NCBI GenBank assembly: GCA_041583495.1
Contig: JBFHFS010000003.1
Coordinates: forward strand, 62,001-126,000
Reading direction: 5' to 3'
Source: JBFHFS01 sp041583495
GTDB lineage: Bacteria; Bacteroidota; Bacteroidia; Bacteroidales; Marinilabiliaceae
DNA: 64,000 bases
Position numbers and translations under genes: made by a program. A model generated the notes under the pieces. That model was not told the origin of the DNA. It searched no databases and saw only the letters and a list, made by a program, of their open reading frames with translations. Of the stretch, positions 52,001-59,177 are shown in pieces; position 1 is the first letter of the stretch, and each line of letters starts with the position of its first letter.

Positions 52001-52277
52001 GATCGCTCGGTCCGGGCATTACATAAGGCCAATCGGTTTTGACCTCAGAGGTTCCTATGAGAAAATAGCCGTCTTCCCAACCAAAATCCCTGTCAATAAA
52101 TTGGTCGTAATCGCCTGGAGATAACGCAAACTCGGCTGAACTCATATCTTCCAGGCCAATTTGCCAGAGGACTTTGTTTTCATGCCCACAGGCAACCAGA
52201 AGGCAGATGGATCCTATTAAACCAGCAATTTGCAGATGTTTGAAACAGGGAATCAATAATCTTGGAATTCTTTTCAT
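49098..52277 (-). CDS. GH92 alpha-mannosidase lipoprotein with an N-terminal PL4-like/CBM domain
   Basis: 1059 residues. Lipobox LLVAC (Cys about 30) makes it a lipoprotein, as expected of a surface or periplasmic glycanase. Residues about 35-215 look like the C-terminal beta-sandwich domain of family 4 polysaccharide lyases (WGTSGWRSQTLTVLFG, LTTLQGSWLMFDQVRLEGP). The GH92 part runs from about residue 322 (PADYVDTKIGTAHSRW): FSHIHEWTMSG near 376, EGNAWQLTYFVPQDV near 849 and DEDQGQMSAW near 949. GH92 enzymes trim mannose from N-glycans and mannans in a calcium-dependent way. No SusCD genes accompany it. An operator-like palindrome lies at its start site. Confidence 0.93.
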   Translation of the reverse strand: MKRIPRLLIPCFKHLQIAGLIGSICLLVACGHENKVLWQIGLEDMSSAEFALSPGDYDQFIDRDFGWEDGYFLIGTSEVKTDWPYVMPGPSDHWGGTWGTSGWRSQTLTVLFGIEKTPSVGPFKLVVNILDSNVEDLPVLKATINGKSWKYKLSKGSGKKLPVGEAADSSGYEVIEMALPSGLIKEGGNEIQLTTLQGSWLMFDQVRLEGPGNTQLSEKHPVFLRDVSVAEYEIQKENQKGTVQPLLVDVQHISGAPELNVVLDGLDIFSATLDTGRYIFEVPMPAVQSFVESKFEILVDGQSLQSGRVQRSPRELITPADYVDTKIGTAHSRWMIAPGPWMPFSMVKLAPDNQNGGWQAGYDPIFETIGGFSHIHEWTMSGLSMMPTNGVLQTLVGDEKDPDSGYRSRLNKSTEEAPLGYYKAELIDYGITAELTATTRGAFQRYTFPRDSSGSRVLIDLQSPAEYGYQLEEVRIKKVSDTRVEGFSKQLSPNTWSGGISQEYVVHFVAEFDQPIANFGVWTEKGVQDKTELLGVKNCADAGAFIEFDTHENNVVQVRTAISYVSIENASENLETEISKPFGWDFGAVRQNNVNTWNELFKRVKITTNDRREKMRFYNNVYRALCSRNIFSDVNGQWLDADERLRQMSDPQSPALGCDAFWNTFWNLNQFWNLVTPEWSNRWVKSQLAMYDAGGWLAKGPAGMEYIPVMVAEHEIPLIVGAYQMGIRDFDAEKAFEAVKKMQMKPATVVGGGLAGNRDLETYLKHHYVPYDQGRFSNSLEYSFDDWTVAQFAKALGKKSDYETFLKRGYYWKNVIDEETGFARMKDSKGHWLKEFDPYQSGANEHYVEGNAWQLTYFVPQDVPALAEAIGKDRFVERLDWGFGESYFTRFNGKNDQYWNYPVMQGNQQSMHFAFLFNWVQKPWLTQKWSRAIIDRYYGYGVANAYLGDEDQGQMSAWFIMASLGLFQTDGGCRVDPIYEIGSPLYKKVEIDLGGRFGRGEKFTIEAQNVSRRNKYVQSALLNGKSLDSFKFEASELLKGGSLIMDMGPEPNKNWGVKP

Positions 52278-52314
52278 TGGAATAAGGTTTTTTTATGAAG
52301 GTCCTCTCCGGGGT

Positions 52315-52334
52315 ATGTTCACATGTTTGAACAT
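52315..52334. promoter_or_regulatory. Operator-like palindrome at the GH92 start site
   Basis: ATGTTCA (52315-52321) and TGAACAT (52328-52334) are exact inverted 7-base arms with a 6-base spacer. On the minus strand it begins two bases after the -7 element and would cover the transcription start, a usual place for a repressor to bind. Confidence 0.5.
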
Positions 52335-52336
52335 AG

Positions 52337-52344
52337 CAAAGATA
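52337..52344 (-). promoter_or_regulatory. Candidate -7 element for the GH92 gene
   Basis: TATCTTTG on the minus strand, exact TAnnTTTG, 59 bases before the start codon. The -33 region is TGG/TTC-like rather than TTG, which would suit a regulated promoter. Confidence 0.55.
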
Positions 52345-52664
52345 ATCATTCACATTTTCCATCCCAGAATTTAACTGGTTTTTTCATCTAAAAGCATTTC
52401 ATTTTTTCCTTACCTCTTAAAAGACTCTTTTAACAGCCATTGGTTTTAGGGATTCCCGGCAGAATCTTATCACCTTAGGACCCTCCGTACGCAACTGAAA
52501 ATACAGAAAAAAATTCACCGGCCGGAACACCAAAAACCCCAAAATAAGTGTTCATTGCATAACTTTCCACCTCAGTTTTTAAAAAATATTCCTGAAAATT
52601 ATCTTTCTTTACAGTAATGGCCAGGCCATATTGTACCCGAACTGATTGAATTGCTGCAAAATAT
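52345..52664. other. Divergent intergenic region between GH92 and rplU
   Basis: About 320 bases with no reading frame or RNA gene that I can support, lying between the GH92 and rplU promoters. AT-rich, no clear repeat. Confidence 0.45.
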
Positions 52665-52695
52665 TTGTCAGGTTAAAGTAAAGTTACTACTTTTG
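52665..52695 (+). promoter_or_regulatory. Promoter of rplU-rpmA
   Basis: TTG (52665-52667), 20 bases, TACTTTTG (52688-52695): exact consensus. The leader to the rplU ATG is about 80 bases, long enough for the autoregulatory structures often found before L21 genes, though I see no specific known fold. Confidence 0.87.
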
Positions 52696-52780
52696 CAGTC
52701 CAAATAATCCGGCCGGGTAAAAAAGAGTTTTTTGCAAAGGCAGAACCACCCCCCGGAGAGAACCATAAAATTTAAGTTCG

Positions 52781-53092
52781 ATGTACGCAATTGTAAGCAT
52801 TGCAGGACAGCAGTTTAAAGTAGAAAAGGACAGGAAGATTTTTGTCCACCGCCTGAGCGCCGAGGAAGGTACCTCAGTTGAATTCGATCAGGTACTGATG
52901 GTCGACAACGACGGCGAAGTGAACATTGGGGCCCCTGTTATTGAAGGCGCCAAAGTAACTGCTAAGGTCTTGTCACACCTCAAAGGCGATAAAGTTATTG
53001 TCTTTAAAAAGAAACGGCGGAAAGGTTACCGTAAGAAAAACGGACATCGCCAATATCTGAGTCAGATCCAGATTGAAACAATTGAAGCTTGA
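52781..53092 (+). CDS. rplU: 50S ribosomal protein L21
   Basis: 103 residues, standard length. MYAIVSIAGQQFKVEKDRKIFVHRL at the N-terminus, PVIEGAKVTAKVL in the middle and the basic C-terminal loop VFKKKRRKGYRKKNGHRQYLSQIQI are diagnostic of bL21. Binds 23S rRNA. Followed after 23 bases by rpmA, the universal order. Confidence 0.98.
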   Translation: MYAIVSIAGQQFKVEKDRKIFVHRLSAEEGTSVEFDQVLMVDNDGEVNIGAPVIEGAKVTAKVLSHLKGDKVIVFKKKRRKGYRKKNGHRQYLSQIQIETIEA

Positions 53093-53115
53093 TAACTAAA
53101 AAAATTTAATACGAT

Positions 53116-53379
53116 ATGGCACATAAGAAAGGAGCCGGTAGTTCCAATAACGGACGCGAATCAGAAAGTAAACGCCTCGGTGTCAAAATTTATGGCGGTC
53201 AAGGTGTAAAAGCTGGCAATATCATTGTTCGTCAGCGCGGAACTGTACATCACCCCGGATTAAACGTGGGAATGGGTAAGGATCATACATTGTTTGCCCT
53301 GATAAACGGAACGGTAGTTTTTCGTAAGAGAAAAAACGATCGCTCTTTTGTTTCTGTTGAGCCTTTTGCTGCAGAATAA
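53116..53379 (+). CDS. rpmA: 50S ribosomal protein L27
   Basis: 87 residues. Starts MAHKKGAGSSNNGRESESKRLGVK, so the N-terminus is mature from the outset, without the cleaved extension seen in Firmicutes; L27's N-terminus reaches the peptidyl transferase centre. GNIIVRQRGTVHHPGLNVGMGKDHTLFALINGTVVF is the conserved core. A terminator follows. Confidence 0.98.
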   Translation: MAHKKGAGSSNNGRESESKRLGVKIYGGQGVKAGNIIVRQRGTVHHPGLNVGMGKDHTLFALINGTVVFRKRKNDRSFVSVEPFAAE

Positions 53380-53402
53380 GTTTATCCGCAAATAATTCTC
53401 AT

Positions 53403-53450
53403 AATCTCCTGTTTTTGTTACTTTCGTAGCACATTCAGGAGATTTTTTTT
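53403..53450 (+). terminator. Terminator after rpmA, with a promoter-like loop
   Basis: AATCTCCTG (53403-53411) pairs with CAGGAGATT (53436-53444), then a run of eight T. The 24-base loop contains TACTTTCG (53419-53426), and TTC lies exactly 20 bases upstream (53396-53398), so a near-consensus promoter for serS appears to be built into the terminator. Confidence 0.78.
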
Positions 53451-53510
53451 ATCCCCAGCCTGTCCAACAAGGTCATCCCGAGGGACTTTTATCGCTCTAT
53501 TTAATTCATT

Positions 53511-54782
53511 ATGCTCACACTCAAGTATATTCAGGAACACAGCCAGGAGGTGATTGATCGCCTCAGGACTAAACGGTTCGACGCCGAGAATATCGTCGGG
53601 GCCATTATTGAGGCCGACAATCAACGCCGCAGCACACAAACTCTGGCAGAACAACAGCAGGCCGAGCTAAATACGCTCTCACGATCCATTGGTGACTTGT
53701 TTAAAGCCGGCAAAACCGATGAGGCCAACGAGGCACGCGAGAAAACCGCCGAGATAAAAGAAGAGATTCGTCAATTCAATTCCCAGCTGGCGGCCATTGA
53801 GACTCAATTGCAGGAGTTGCTGGTGCAGGTCCCCAACCTGCCCCATTCATCAGTGCCACAGGGGAAAGGGGCCGAGGATAATGAAATAGTTAAAACCGGT
53901 GGTAAAATACCTGAACTTCAAGATCCGATTCCCCATTGGGATCTGGCCTCCAGGTACGATCTGATTGACTTCGAACTGGGAACCAAAATCACGGGAGCAG
54001 GCTTCCCTGTTTACAAAGGGTATGGGGCCAAACTGCAACGAGCCCTCATAAACTTCTTTCTGGATGAGGCCACCAAAGCCGGGTACGAAGAAATCATGCC
54101 GCCCCTGATGGTGAATGAAGCCTCCGGATTTGGGACCGGTCAATTGCCCGACAAGGAAGGACAAATGTATCATGCTACCCTCGACAACCTGTTCCTGATC
54201 CCTACTGCCGAGGTGCCCGTAACCAACATTTTCCGCGACGTGGTATTAGACGAATCCCAGCTGCCTGTCAAGCATTGCGCTTACTCGGCCTGTTTCAGAC
54301 GGGAAGCCGGTTCTTATGGCAAGGATGTGCGCGGCTTAAACCGTCTGCACCAATTCGATAAAGTGGAAGTTGTACAGATTGCCCACCCCGACCATTCGTA
54401 TGAAATACTGGAGGCAATGGTAGCCCATGTACAGTCGCTGGTTGAGAAACTGGAGTTGCCATGGCGCATTTTACGTCTCTGTGGTGGCGATTTGAGCTTT
54501 ACCTCCGCACTCACCTACGATTTCGAAGTCTATTCAGCCGCTCAGCAACGCTGGCTGGAAGTCAGCTCGGTATCTAATTTTGAAACCTTCCAGGCCAACC
54601 GGCTTAAGCTCCGATTTAAAGGAGCCAACGATAAAAAGACACAACTGGCACATACCCTTAATGGCAGTGCACTGGCCTTGCCTCGCATTGTGGCCGCTCT
54701 CCTGGAGAACAACCAAACACCACAGGGGATAAGGGTGCCCAGGGTTTTGGTGCCCTTTATGGGAACCGAATTGATCAAATAG
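53511..54782 (+). CDS. serS: Seryl-tRNA synthetase
   Basis: 423 residues. N-terminal tRNA-binding coiled coil (about 27-100, two antiparallel helices), then class II core with motif 2 CFRREAGSYGKDVRGLNRLHQFDKVE and motif 3 GSALALPRIVAALLENNQTPQGIRVP. Charges tRNA-Ser and tRNA-Sec if present. ruvC follows on the same strand after 29 bases. Confidence 0.97.
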   Translation: MLTLKYIQEHSQEVIDRLRTKRFDAENIVGAIIEADNQRRSTQTLAEQQQAELNTLSRSIGDLFKAGKTDEANEAREKTAEIKEEIRQFNSQLAAIETQLQELLVQVPNLPHSSVPQGKGAEDNEIVKTGGKIPELQDPIPHWDLASRYDLIDFELGTKITGAGFPVYKGYGAKLQRALINFFLDEATKAGYEEIMPPLMVNEASGFGTGQLPDKEGQMYHATLDNLFLIPTAEVPVTNIFRDVVLDESQLPVKHCAYSACFRREAGSYGKDVRGLNRLHQFDKVEVVQIAHPDHSYEILEAMVAHVQSLVEKLELPWRILRLCGGDLSFTSALTYDFEVYSAAQQRWLEVSSVSNFETFQANRLKLRFKGANDKKTQLAHTLNGSALALPRIVAALLENNQTPQGIRVPRVLVPFMGTELIK

Positions 54783-54811
54783 TTGAACCAGAGACCAGAA
54801 AGAAAACAACC

Positions 54812-55366
54812 ATGGCCGAAAAAATAATTCTTGGCATAGACCCCGGAACTACCGTTTTAGGCTATGGTATCATTCAAATTACCCGACAAACCCCACAAAT
54901 GGTTACCATGGGGGTTCTGAAGTTGAGTAAATACGACGATCACTACCTCAAGTTGAAGAAGATATTCGAGCGGGTGGTGAATCTTATCGACACTTACCAC
55001 CCCGACGAACTAGCCATCGAGGCTCCCTTTTATGGCAAAAATGTGCAGTCAATGCTCAAGCTGGGAAGGGCTCAGGGCGTCTCAATGGCGGCAGCCCTGT
55101 CGCGTTCGCTGCCCATTTTTGAGTATGCCCCTCTGCGCATTAAGCAAGCCATCACCGGCAGGGGAAACGCCTCAAAGGAGCAGGTAGCCCTGTTTCTTAA
55201 GCACTATCTTAAACTCACCGAGGCCCCCGAATACCTGGATGCCACCGATGCGCTGGCGGCAGCGGTCTGTCACTTCTTTCAAAAACAAAACCTGGTGGCT
55301 GCCGGCGGGGCAAAAAGCTGGAAAGAATTTATCCGCAATAACCCGGGCCGGGTAAACGGGAGGTGA
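54812..55366 (+). CDS. ruvC: Holliday junction resolvase RuvC
   Basis: 184 residues. Acidic catalytic residues in IILGIDPGTTVLGYGI (first Asp), LAIEAPFYGKN (Glu) and YLDATDALAAAVCH (C-terminal Asps), all in the RuvC positions. Cuts four-way junctions produced in recombination with RuvAB. Co-directional with serS, not with ruvA/ruvB. Confidence 0.96.
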   Translation: MAEKIILGIDPGTTVLGYGIIQITRQTPQMVTMGVLKLSKYDDHYLKLKKIFERVVNLIDTYHPDELAIEAPFYGKNVQSMLKLGRAQGVSMAAALSRSLPIFEYAPLRIKQAITGRGNASKEQVALFLKHYLKLTEAPEYLDATDALAAAVCHFFQKQNLVAAGGAKSWKEFIRNNPGRVNGR

Positions 55367-55524
55367 TTAAGAATTTCTTAATATCCACCTGAGGATAACA
55401 CAGATCCCTCGCTTAACTTCCCGGGACAAGACCCGATAAACTTAGCCCCCCATTCTCCCCAAGTGCTTATCTGCCGGAGCTTCCCGATGGTTCACCCCCT
55501 CGGGCGGACGGGTTAATCCGGGAT

Positions 55525-55558
55525 AAAAAAAAGAGCCCCATTTATTCAATGGCAGCTC
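55525..55558 (-). terminator. Terminator after the greA-HIT operon
   Basis: On the minus strand GAGCTGCCAT pairs with ATGGGGCTC (with a small internal mismatch) around a 7-base loop, followed by eight T (55525-55532). It lies about 40 bases past the HIT gene stop. Confidence 0.75.
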
Positions 55559-55597
55559 CAAAGGCCTGCTAAGGTCTCCTCCTAAAACAGAATCCCT

Positions 55598-55990
55598 CTA
55601 AAAGGAAGCCTTTATTTTTTCAGCAATTTCGGTCATCTCCTCAGGAGAGAGTTGCAACTTAGGCTTGGAAAAGCTGATGTCGCTCTCCCGGTTTAGAGGA
55701 ACAAGATGAATGTGCGCATGGGGCACCTCCAGGCCCAAAACCGCTACCCCTATACGCTTACAGGGAATTGCCTTTTCAATGGCCTTTGCCACTTTCCTTG
55801 AAAAAACAATCATGCCGGCCAACACCTCATCCTCCAGGTCGAAGAGATAATCCACCTCATCTTTAGGGATAACCAGCGTATGCCCTTTGGCCAGAGGGTT
55901 GATATCGAGAAAGGCAAAATACCGCTCATCCTCAGCGATGCGATAACTGGGTATTTCGCCCTTTACAATTTTTGAAAATATAGTAGCCAT
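55598..55990 (-). CDS. HIT-family nucleotide-binding protein
   Basis: 130 residues from the ATG at 55990 (MATIFSKIVKGEIPSYRIAEDE); the longer frame would overlap greA. The histidine triad HAHIHLVP lies near residue 99, with FLDINPLAKGHTLVIPK before it. Members are nucleoside-phosphoramidase or hydrolase enzymes; the substrate in bacteria is usually unsettled. Starts 31 bases after greA. Confidence 0.92.
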   Translation of the reverse strand: MATIFSKIVKGEIPSYRIAEDERYFAFLDINPLAKGHTLVIPKDEVDYLFDLEDEVLAGMIVFSRKVAKAIEKAIPCKRIGVAVLGLEVPHAHIHLVPLNRESDISFSKPKLQLSPEEMTEIAEKIKASF

Positions 55991-56021
55991 AACAATTACT
56001 TTAGTGGTTGATTCCCCTAAA

Positions 56022-56495
56022 TTACAACGTAATATCAACAATTTCAAAAGGAATGGTGCCCGAAGGAACCCGTATCTCCACTTTATCCCCCACCTTTTTA
56101 CCAAGCAAACCCTTGGCTACGGGTGTGGAAACCGAGATTTTACCTTCCTTCAGGTCGGCTTCACTCTCTGAAACCAGGATATAGGTCATCACGGCATTAT
56201 TCTTAAGGTTTTTAATTTTTACTTTATTGAGAAGCTGGACTTTCGAAGTATCAATTTTCGACTCATCAATCACCCGGCTGTTGGCAAGGGTTTCCTTAAG
56301 CTTGGCAATTTTCATTTCCAGCAGACCCTGGGCTTCCTTAGCCGCATCGTACTCGGCATTTTCCGACAGGTCTCCCTTATCGCGGGCATCAGCAATTTGT
56401 CTGGATATACCAGGCCGCTCAACCGATTCGAGTTGGGTAAGTTCATTTCGAAGCCTTTTGAGTCCTTCTTCTGTGATATAACTCAATTTTGACAT
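56022..56495 (-). CDS. greA: Transcription elongation factor GreA
   Basis: Rescues backtracked RNA polymerase by stimulating its transcript cleavage. 157 residues: N-terminal coiled coil (EEGLKRLRNELTQLESVERP...ARDKGDLSENAEYDAAKEAQGLLE, with the acidic tip DLSENAEY) and a C-terminal FKBP-like domain (VSESEADLKEGKISVSTPVAKGLLGKKVGDKVEIRVP). A standard GreA rather than GreB. Confidence 0.97.
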   Translation of the reverse strand: MSKLSYITEEGLKRLRNELTQLESVERPGISRQIADARDKGDLSENAEYDAAKEAQGLLEMKIAKLKETLANSRVIDESKIDTSKVQLLNKVKIKNLKNNAVMTYILVSESEADLKEGKISVSTPVAKGLLGKKVGDKVEIRVPSGTIPFEIVDITL

Positions 56496-56650
56496 GGTTA
56501 TTCCTCCTAAATTATTATTAACTGTAAGTTTTATTAATCGACTAAAAAAAGAAAAGAATCCCAGGCATTTAAGTCCGGGACTCTTTGCAGCAAAGTTAGC
56601 AAATGTTATTTGATTAAAAAAAAGAGTGCCAGATGGGTGACAGAGAAGCC

Positions 56651-57115
56651 TTAAAAATCAGGTCTTTTAAGAATCTCGGAATAGATAACGGCCTGTTGCA
56701 GGTCAAAATCTTCCATTTTCTCTGAGTGGCCACCCTCCCCATATACCTGACTTTCTAAATCCATGGGCTTTTTTTTGTAGATCCGCCTTTGTCTGCGCAC
56801 ATCATTCATTGAAGACCTGGCTGAAAATACATAGTCGGATTTAAGGAATGGACTCTCTTTCTTCTGTTCATCTGTCTTTTCGATATTCACGAGGGGCTGA
56901 TGAGATTCTGCCTGTTCAGTTAAAGGCTTCTCCACCCCTTCTTCACCCCCGAACAAATCCTTTAGGGTGGGAAAGATCTCATCCATGGGATCACGCACCT
57001 CTCCGTTAGGTTCGGGCACTTCTTGCCGGGGGGCCTTCTTTTTTCTTAATGCAGAAAAGAGAACCACGGCCACCATGAGCACAAGATAGATTATATCCCC
57101 AAGGTTTTTGTCCAT
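56651..57115 (-). CDS. Small single-pass membrane protein of unknown function
   Basis: 154 residues. One N-terminal transmembrane segment (about 7-24) followed by a Lys-rich stop-transfer patch and a long polar, acidic region. The last residues, DLQQAVIYSEILKRPDF, look like a conserved C-terminal signature of Bacteroidota proteins of this type; I know of no function. It starts two bases from a divergent gene's reading frame, so promoters must be packed into less than 120 bases. Confidence 0.7.
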   Translation of the reverse strand: MDKNLGDIIYLVLMVAVVLFSALRKKKAPRQEVPEPNGEVRDPMDEIFPTLKDLFGGEEGVEKPLTEQAESHQPLVNIEKTDEQKKESPFLKSDYVFSARSSMNDVRRQRRIYKKKPMDLESQVYGEGGHSEKMEDFDLQQAVIYSEILKRPDF

Positions 57116-57232
57116 TAATTGGTTGAATTTTGGAACTCTAATTTAGCCCCATCCTTTTTAATTACCAAAAAAACTTTGATATTTCACCCCAGTGCCTTTC
57201 CTTTACATCCCCTTAATAAGATTTTTCGCTCC

Positions 57233-57676
57233 ATGAATCTACCCAAACCGCACCTCCTGGTCCTGTTGCTTGTCGCCCTAATAAGTGGCTGCGAGAAGGG
57301 GACCGACGATGGATTTCCAGAAACCCAATTCACCGGTATCTTCAATCTGAATGATCCTCTTTACTCGGGCGATTCGTTCTCGGCCACCGTGGACCTGTAT
57401 GGCAATTGGGTGGGGCTTGCCGGTATCATTGTTTACAGGGTTTCTGCCACGGAGTATTATGCTTATGAACGCATGTGCCCCAATGAGAAAAAGCTAACCT
57501 GTCGTGCCCTGATCGACCCGGAAGAGAACCCCTATATTGCAGAGTGCGAATGTTGCGGGTCTCAGTTCCTCATCACAACCGGGTATGGAGATATTGTTGA
57601 GGGGCCATCTACCTGGCCCCTCAAAGCCTATCAAACCTCTGTTCAGGGTTCAATGTTGGTGGTGTCGTCGTATTAA
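57233..57676 (+). CDS. Rieske-like lipoprotein without the ligand histidines
   Basis: 147 residues from the ATG at 57233. Lipobox LISGC (Cys 20). The C-terminal half follows the Rieske layout: AYERMCPN, then AECECCGSQFLITTGYGDIVEGPSTWPLKAYQ, where CPH and CPxHGSxF are expected. Both histidines are absent (Asn and Cys in their places) but the cysteines remain. It could hold another metal centre, or be a structural relic. It is convergent with ahcY by three bases and divergent from the small membrane protein. Confidence 0.78.
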   Translation: MNLPKPHLLVLLLVALISGCEKGTDDGFPETQFTGIFNLNDPLYSGDSFSATVDLYGNWVGLAGIIVYRVSATEYYAYERMCPNEKKLTCRALIDPEENPYIAECECCGSQFLITTGYGDIVEGPSTWPLKAYQTSVQGSMLVVSSY

Positions 57677-57678
57677 AA

Positions 57679-59079
57679 TCAATATCTGTAATTCTCGGCT
57701 TTATAGGGTCCCTCAACAGGAATGCCTATGTAACGGCTCTGAACCTCGGTGAGTTGTGTGAGCTTAACCCCCAGTTTATCAAGATGCAGGCGGGCCACCT
57801 CCTCGTCGAGCCTTTTGGGAAGCGTGTAAACGCCCAGACTCAGATCATTCTCCCACAACTCTATCTGTGCCAATGTTTGATTGGTAAACGAGTTACTCAT
57901 AACAAAACTGGGATGGCCGGTAGCATTCCCCAGATTAACCAGGCGCCCTCTGGACAGTAATATGATGCAGTGTCCGTCGGCAAAGGTAAACCGGTCGACC
58001 TGAGGTTTGATATTCTCCTCTTTTACCCCCGGATATCTTACCAGCTGTTCCACCTGAATCTCGTTATCGAAATGGCCGATATTACAAACGATGGCCTGAT
58101 CTTTCATCCGACTCATATGGTCAGCAGTAATAACATCTCTGTTGCCTGTTGCGGTAACAAAGATGTCGGCCTTCTCAAGAGCGTCCTCGAGGGTGGTGAT
58201 CTCATACCCTTCCATGGCCCCCTGAAGAGCACAGATGGGATCTATCTCAGTAACAATGACCCGGGCGCCAAAGCCACGCATACTTTGAGCGCAACCTTTA
58301 CCCACATCGCCAAATCCACAAACCACCACGGTCTTCCCTGCTACCATCACATCGGTCCCGCGCTTGATTCCATCGGCCAGGCTCTCACGGCATCCGTACA
58401 GGTTGTCGAATTTCGACTTGGTAACCGAATCGTTCACATTAATAGCCGGAAACAAAAGCTCATTTCTCTCCAGCATCTGGTAGAGACGGTGTACTCCCGT
58501 GGTAGTCTCTTCGCTAACCCCTTTAATACCTGCTGCCACCTTTTGCCAGCGCGTGCTGTTGGCAGTGTGTTTGCGTTTAAGTATGGCCATGAGTTCCTGA
58601 AAATCTTCCCCCTCACCGCTGTAATCCATGTCGAGTATGGAGGGATTTTTCTCAACCTCAACCCCCTTATGAATCAAGAGGGTGGCATCCCCACCATCGT
58701 CAACAATCAAATCGGGTCCTGAACCCTCTCCAAAGTCCAACGCTCTTTCGGTAGCCCACCAATACTCTTCCAGGGTTTCTTCCTTCCAGGCAAACACCGG
58801 AACGCCGGATTTGGCAATGGCTGCCGCCGCATGATCCTGGGTGGAATAGATATTACAACTGGCCCATCGCACCTGCGCGCCCAGGGTAGTCAGAGTCTCG
58901 ATTAACACAGCCGTTTGAACGGTCATGTGCAACGACCCCATGATTTTAGCCCCCTTCAATGGTTTAGTCTCCCCATACTTTTCACGTAAGGCCATCAATC
59001 CGGGCATCTCCTTCTCGGCAATTGCTATCTCCATGCGGCCAAATCCGGCCAATGAAATATCTTTAATTTTATAATCCAT
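57679..59079 (-). CDS. ahcY: Adenosylhomocysteinase
   Basis: Hydrolyses S-adenosylhomocysteine to homocysteine and adenosine, relieving methyltransferase inhibition. 466 residues. VRWASCNIYSTQDHAAAAIA, the NAD-binding GFGDVGKGCAQSMRGFGARVIVTEIDPI, NATGHPSFVMSNSFTNQ and the C-terminal KAENYRY are diagnostic. It follows ribF after 98 bases on the same strand; the gap has no recognisable SAH riboswitch. Confidence 0.97.
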   Translation of the reverse strand: MDYKIKDISLAGFGRMEIAIAEKEMPGLMALREKYGETKPLKGAKIMGSLHMTVQTAVLIETLTTLGAQVRWASCNIYSTQDHAAAAIAKSGVPVFAWKEETLEEYWWATERALDFGEGSGPDLIVDDGGDATLLIHKGVEVEKNPSILDMDYSGEGEDFQELMAILKRKHTANSTRWQKVAAGIKGVSEETTTGVHRLYQMLERNELLFPAINVNDSVTKSKFDNLYGCRESLADGIKRGTDVMVAGKTVVVCGFGDVGKGCAQSMRGFGARVIVTEIDPICALQGAMEGYEITTLEDALEKADIFVTATGNRDVITADHMSRMKDQAIVCNIGHFDNEIQVEQLVRYPGVKEENIKPQVDRFTFADGHCIILLSRGRLVNLGNATGHPSFVMSNSFTNQTLAQIELWENDLSLGVYTLPKRLDEEVARLHLDKLGVKLTQLTEVQSRYIGIPVEGPYKAENYRY

Positions 59080-59177
59080 GCTTGGTATCTTTAATTTATC
59101 TGTATAAAAAAGAGTGTATTCGTAATGTTATTCGTCTCTGTTTCATGTGGTTCGGTCACCAAAAAACCAACCGGACT

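Noticed and set aside
55991..56104. N-terminal extension of the HIT protein into greA
   Set aside because: The HIT fold starts at MATIF; the extension would overlap the greA 3' end in another frame.
57970..58722. A 250-codon plus-strand frame inside ahcY
   Set aside because: Antisense to a well-conserved gene and has no family motifs.
59080..59177. SAH riboswitch before ahcY
   Set aside because: The 98-base gap lacks the conserved core and paired elements I know for SAH riboswitches; it is AT-rich and short.
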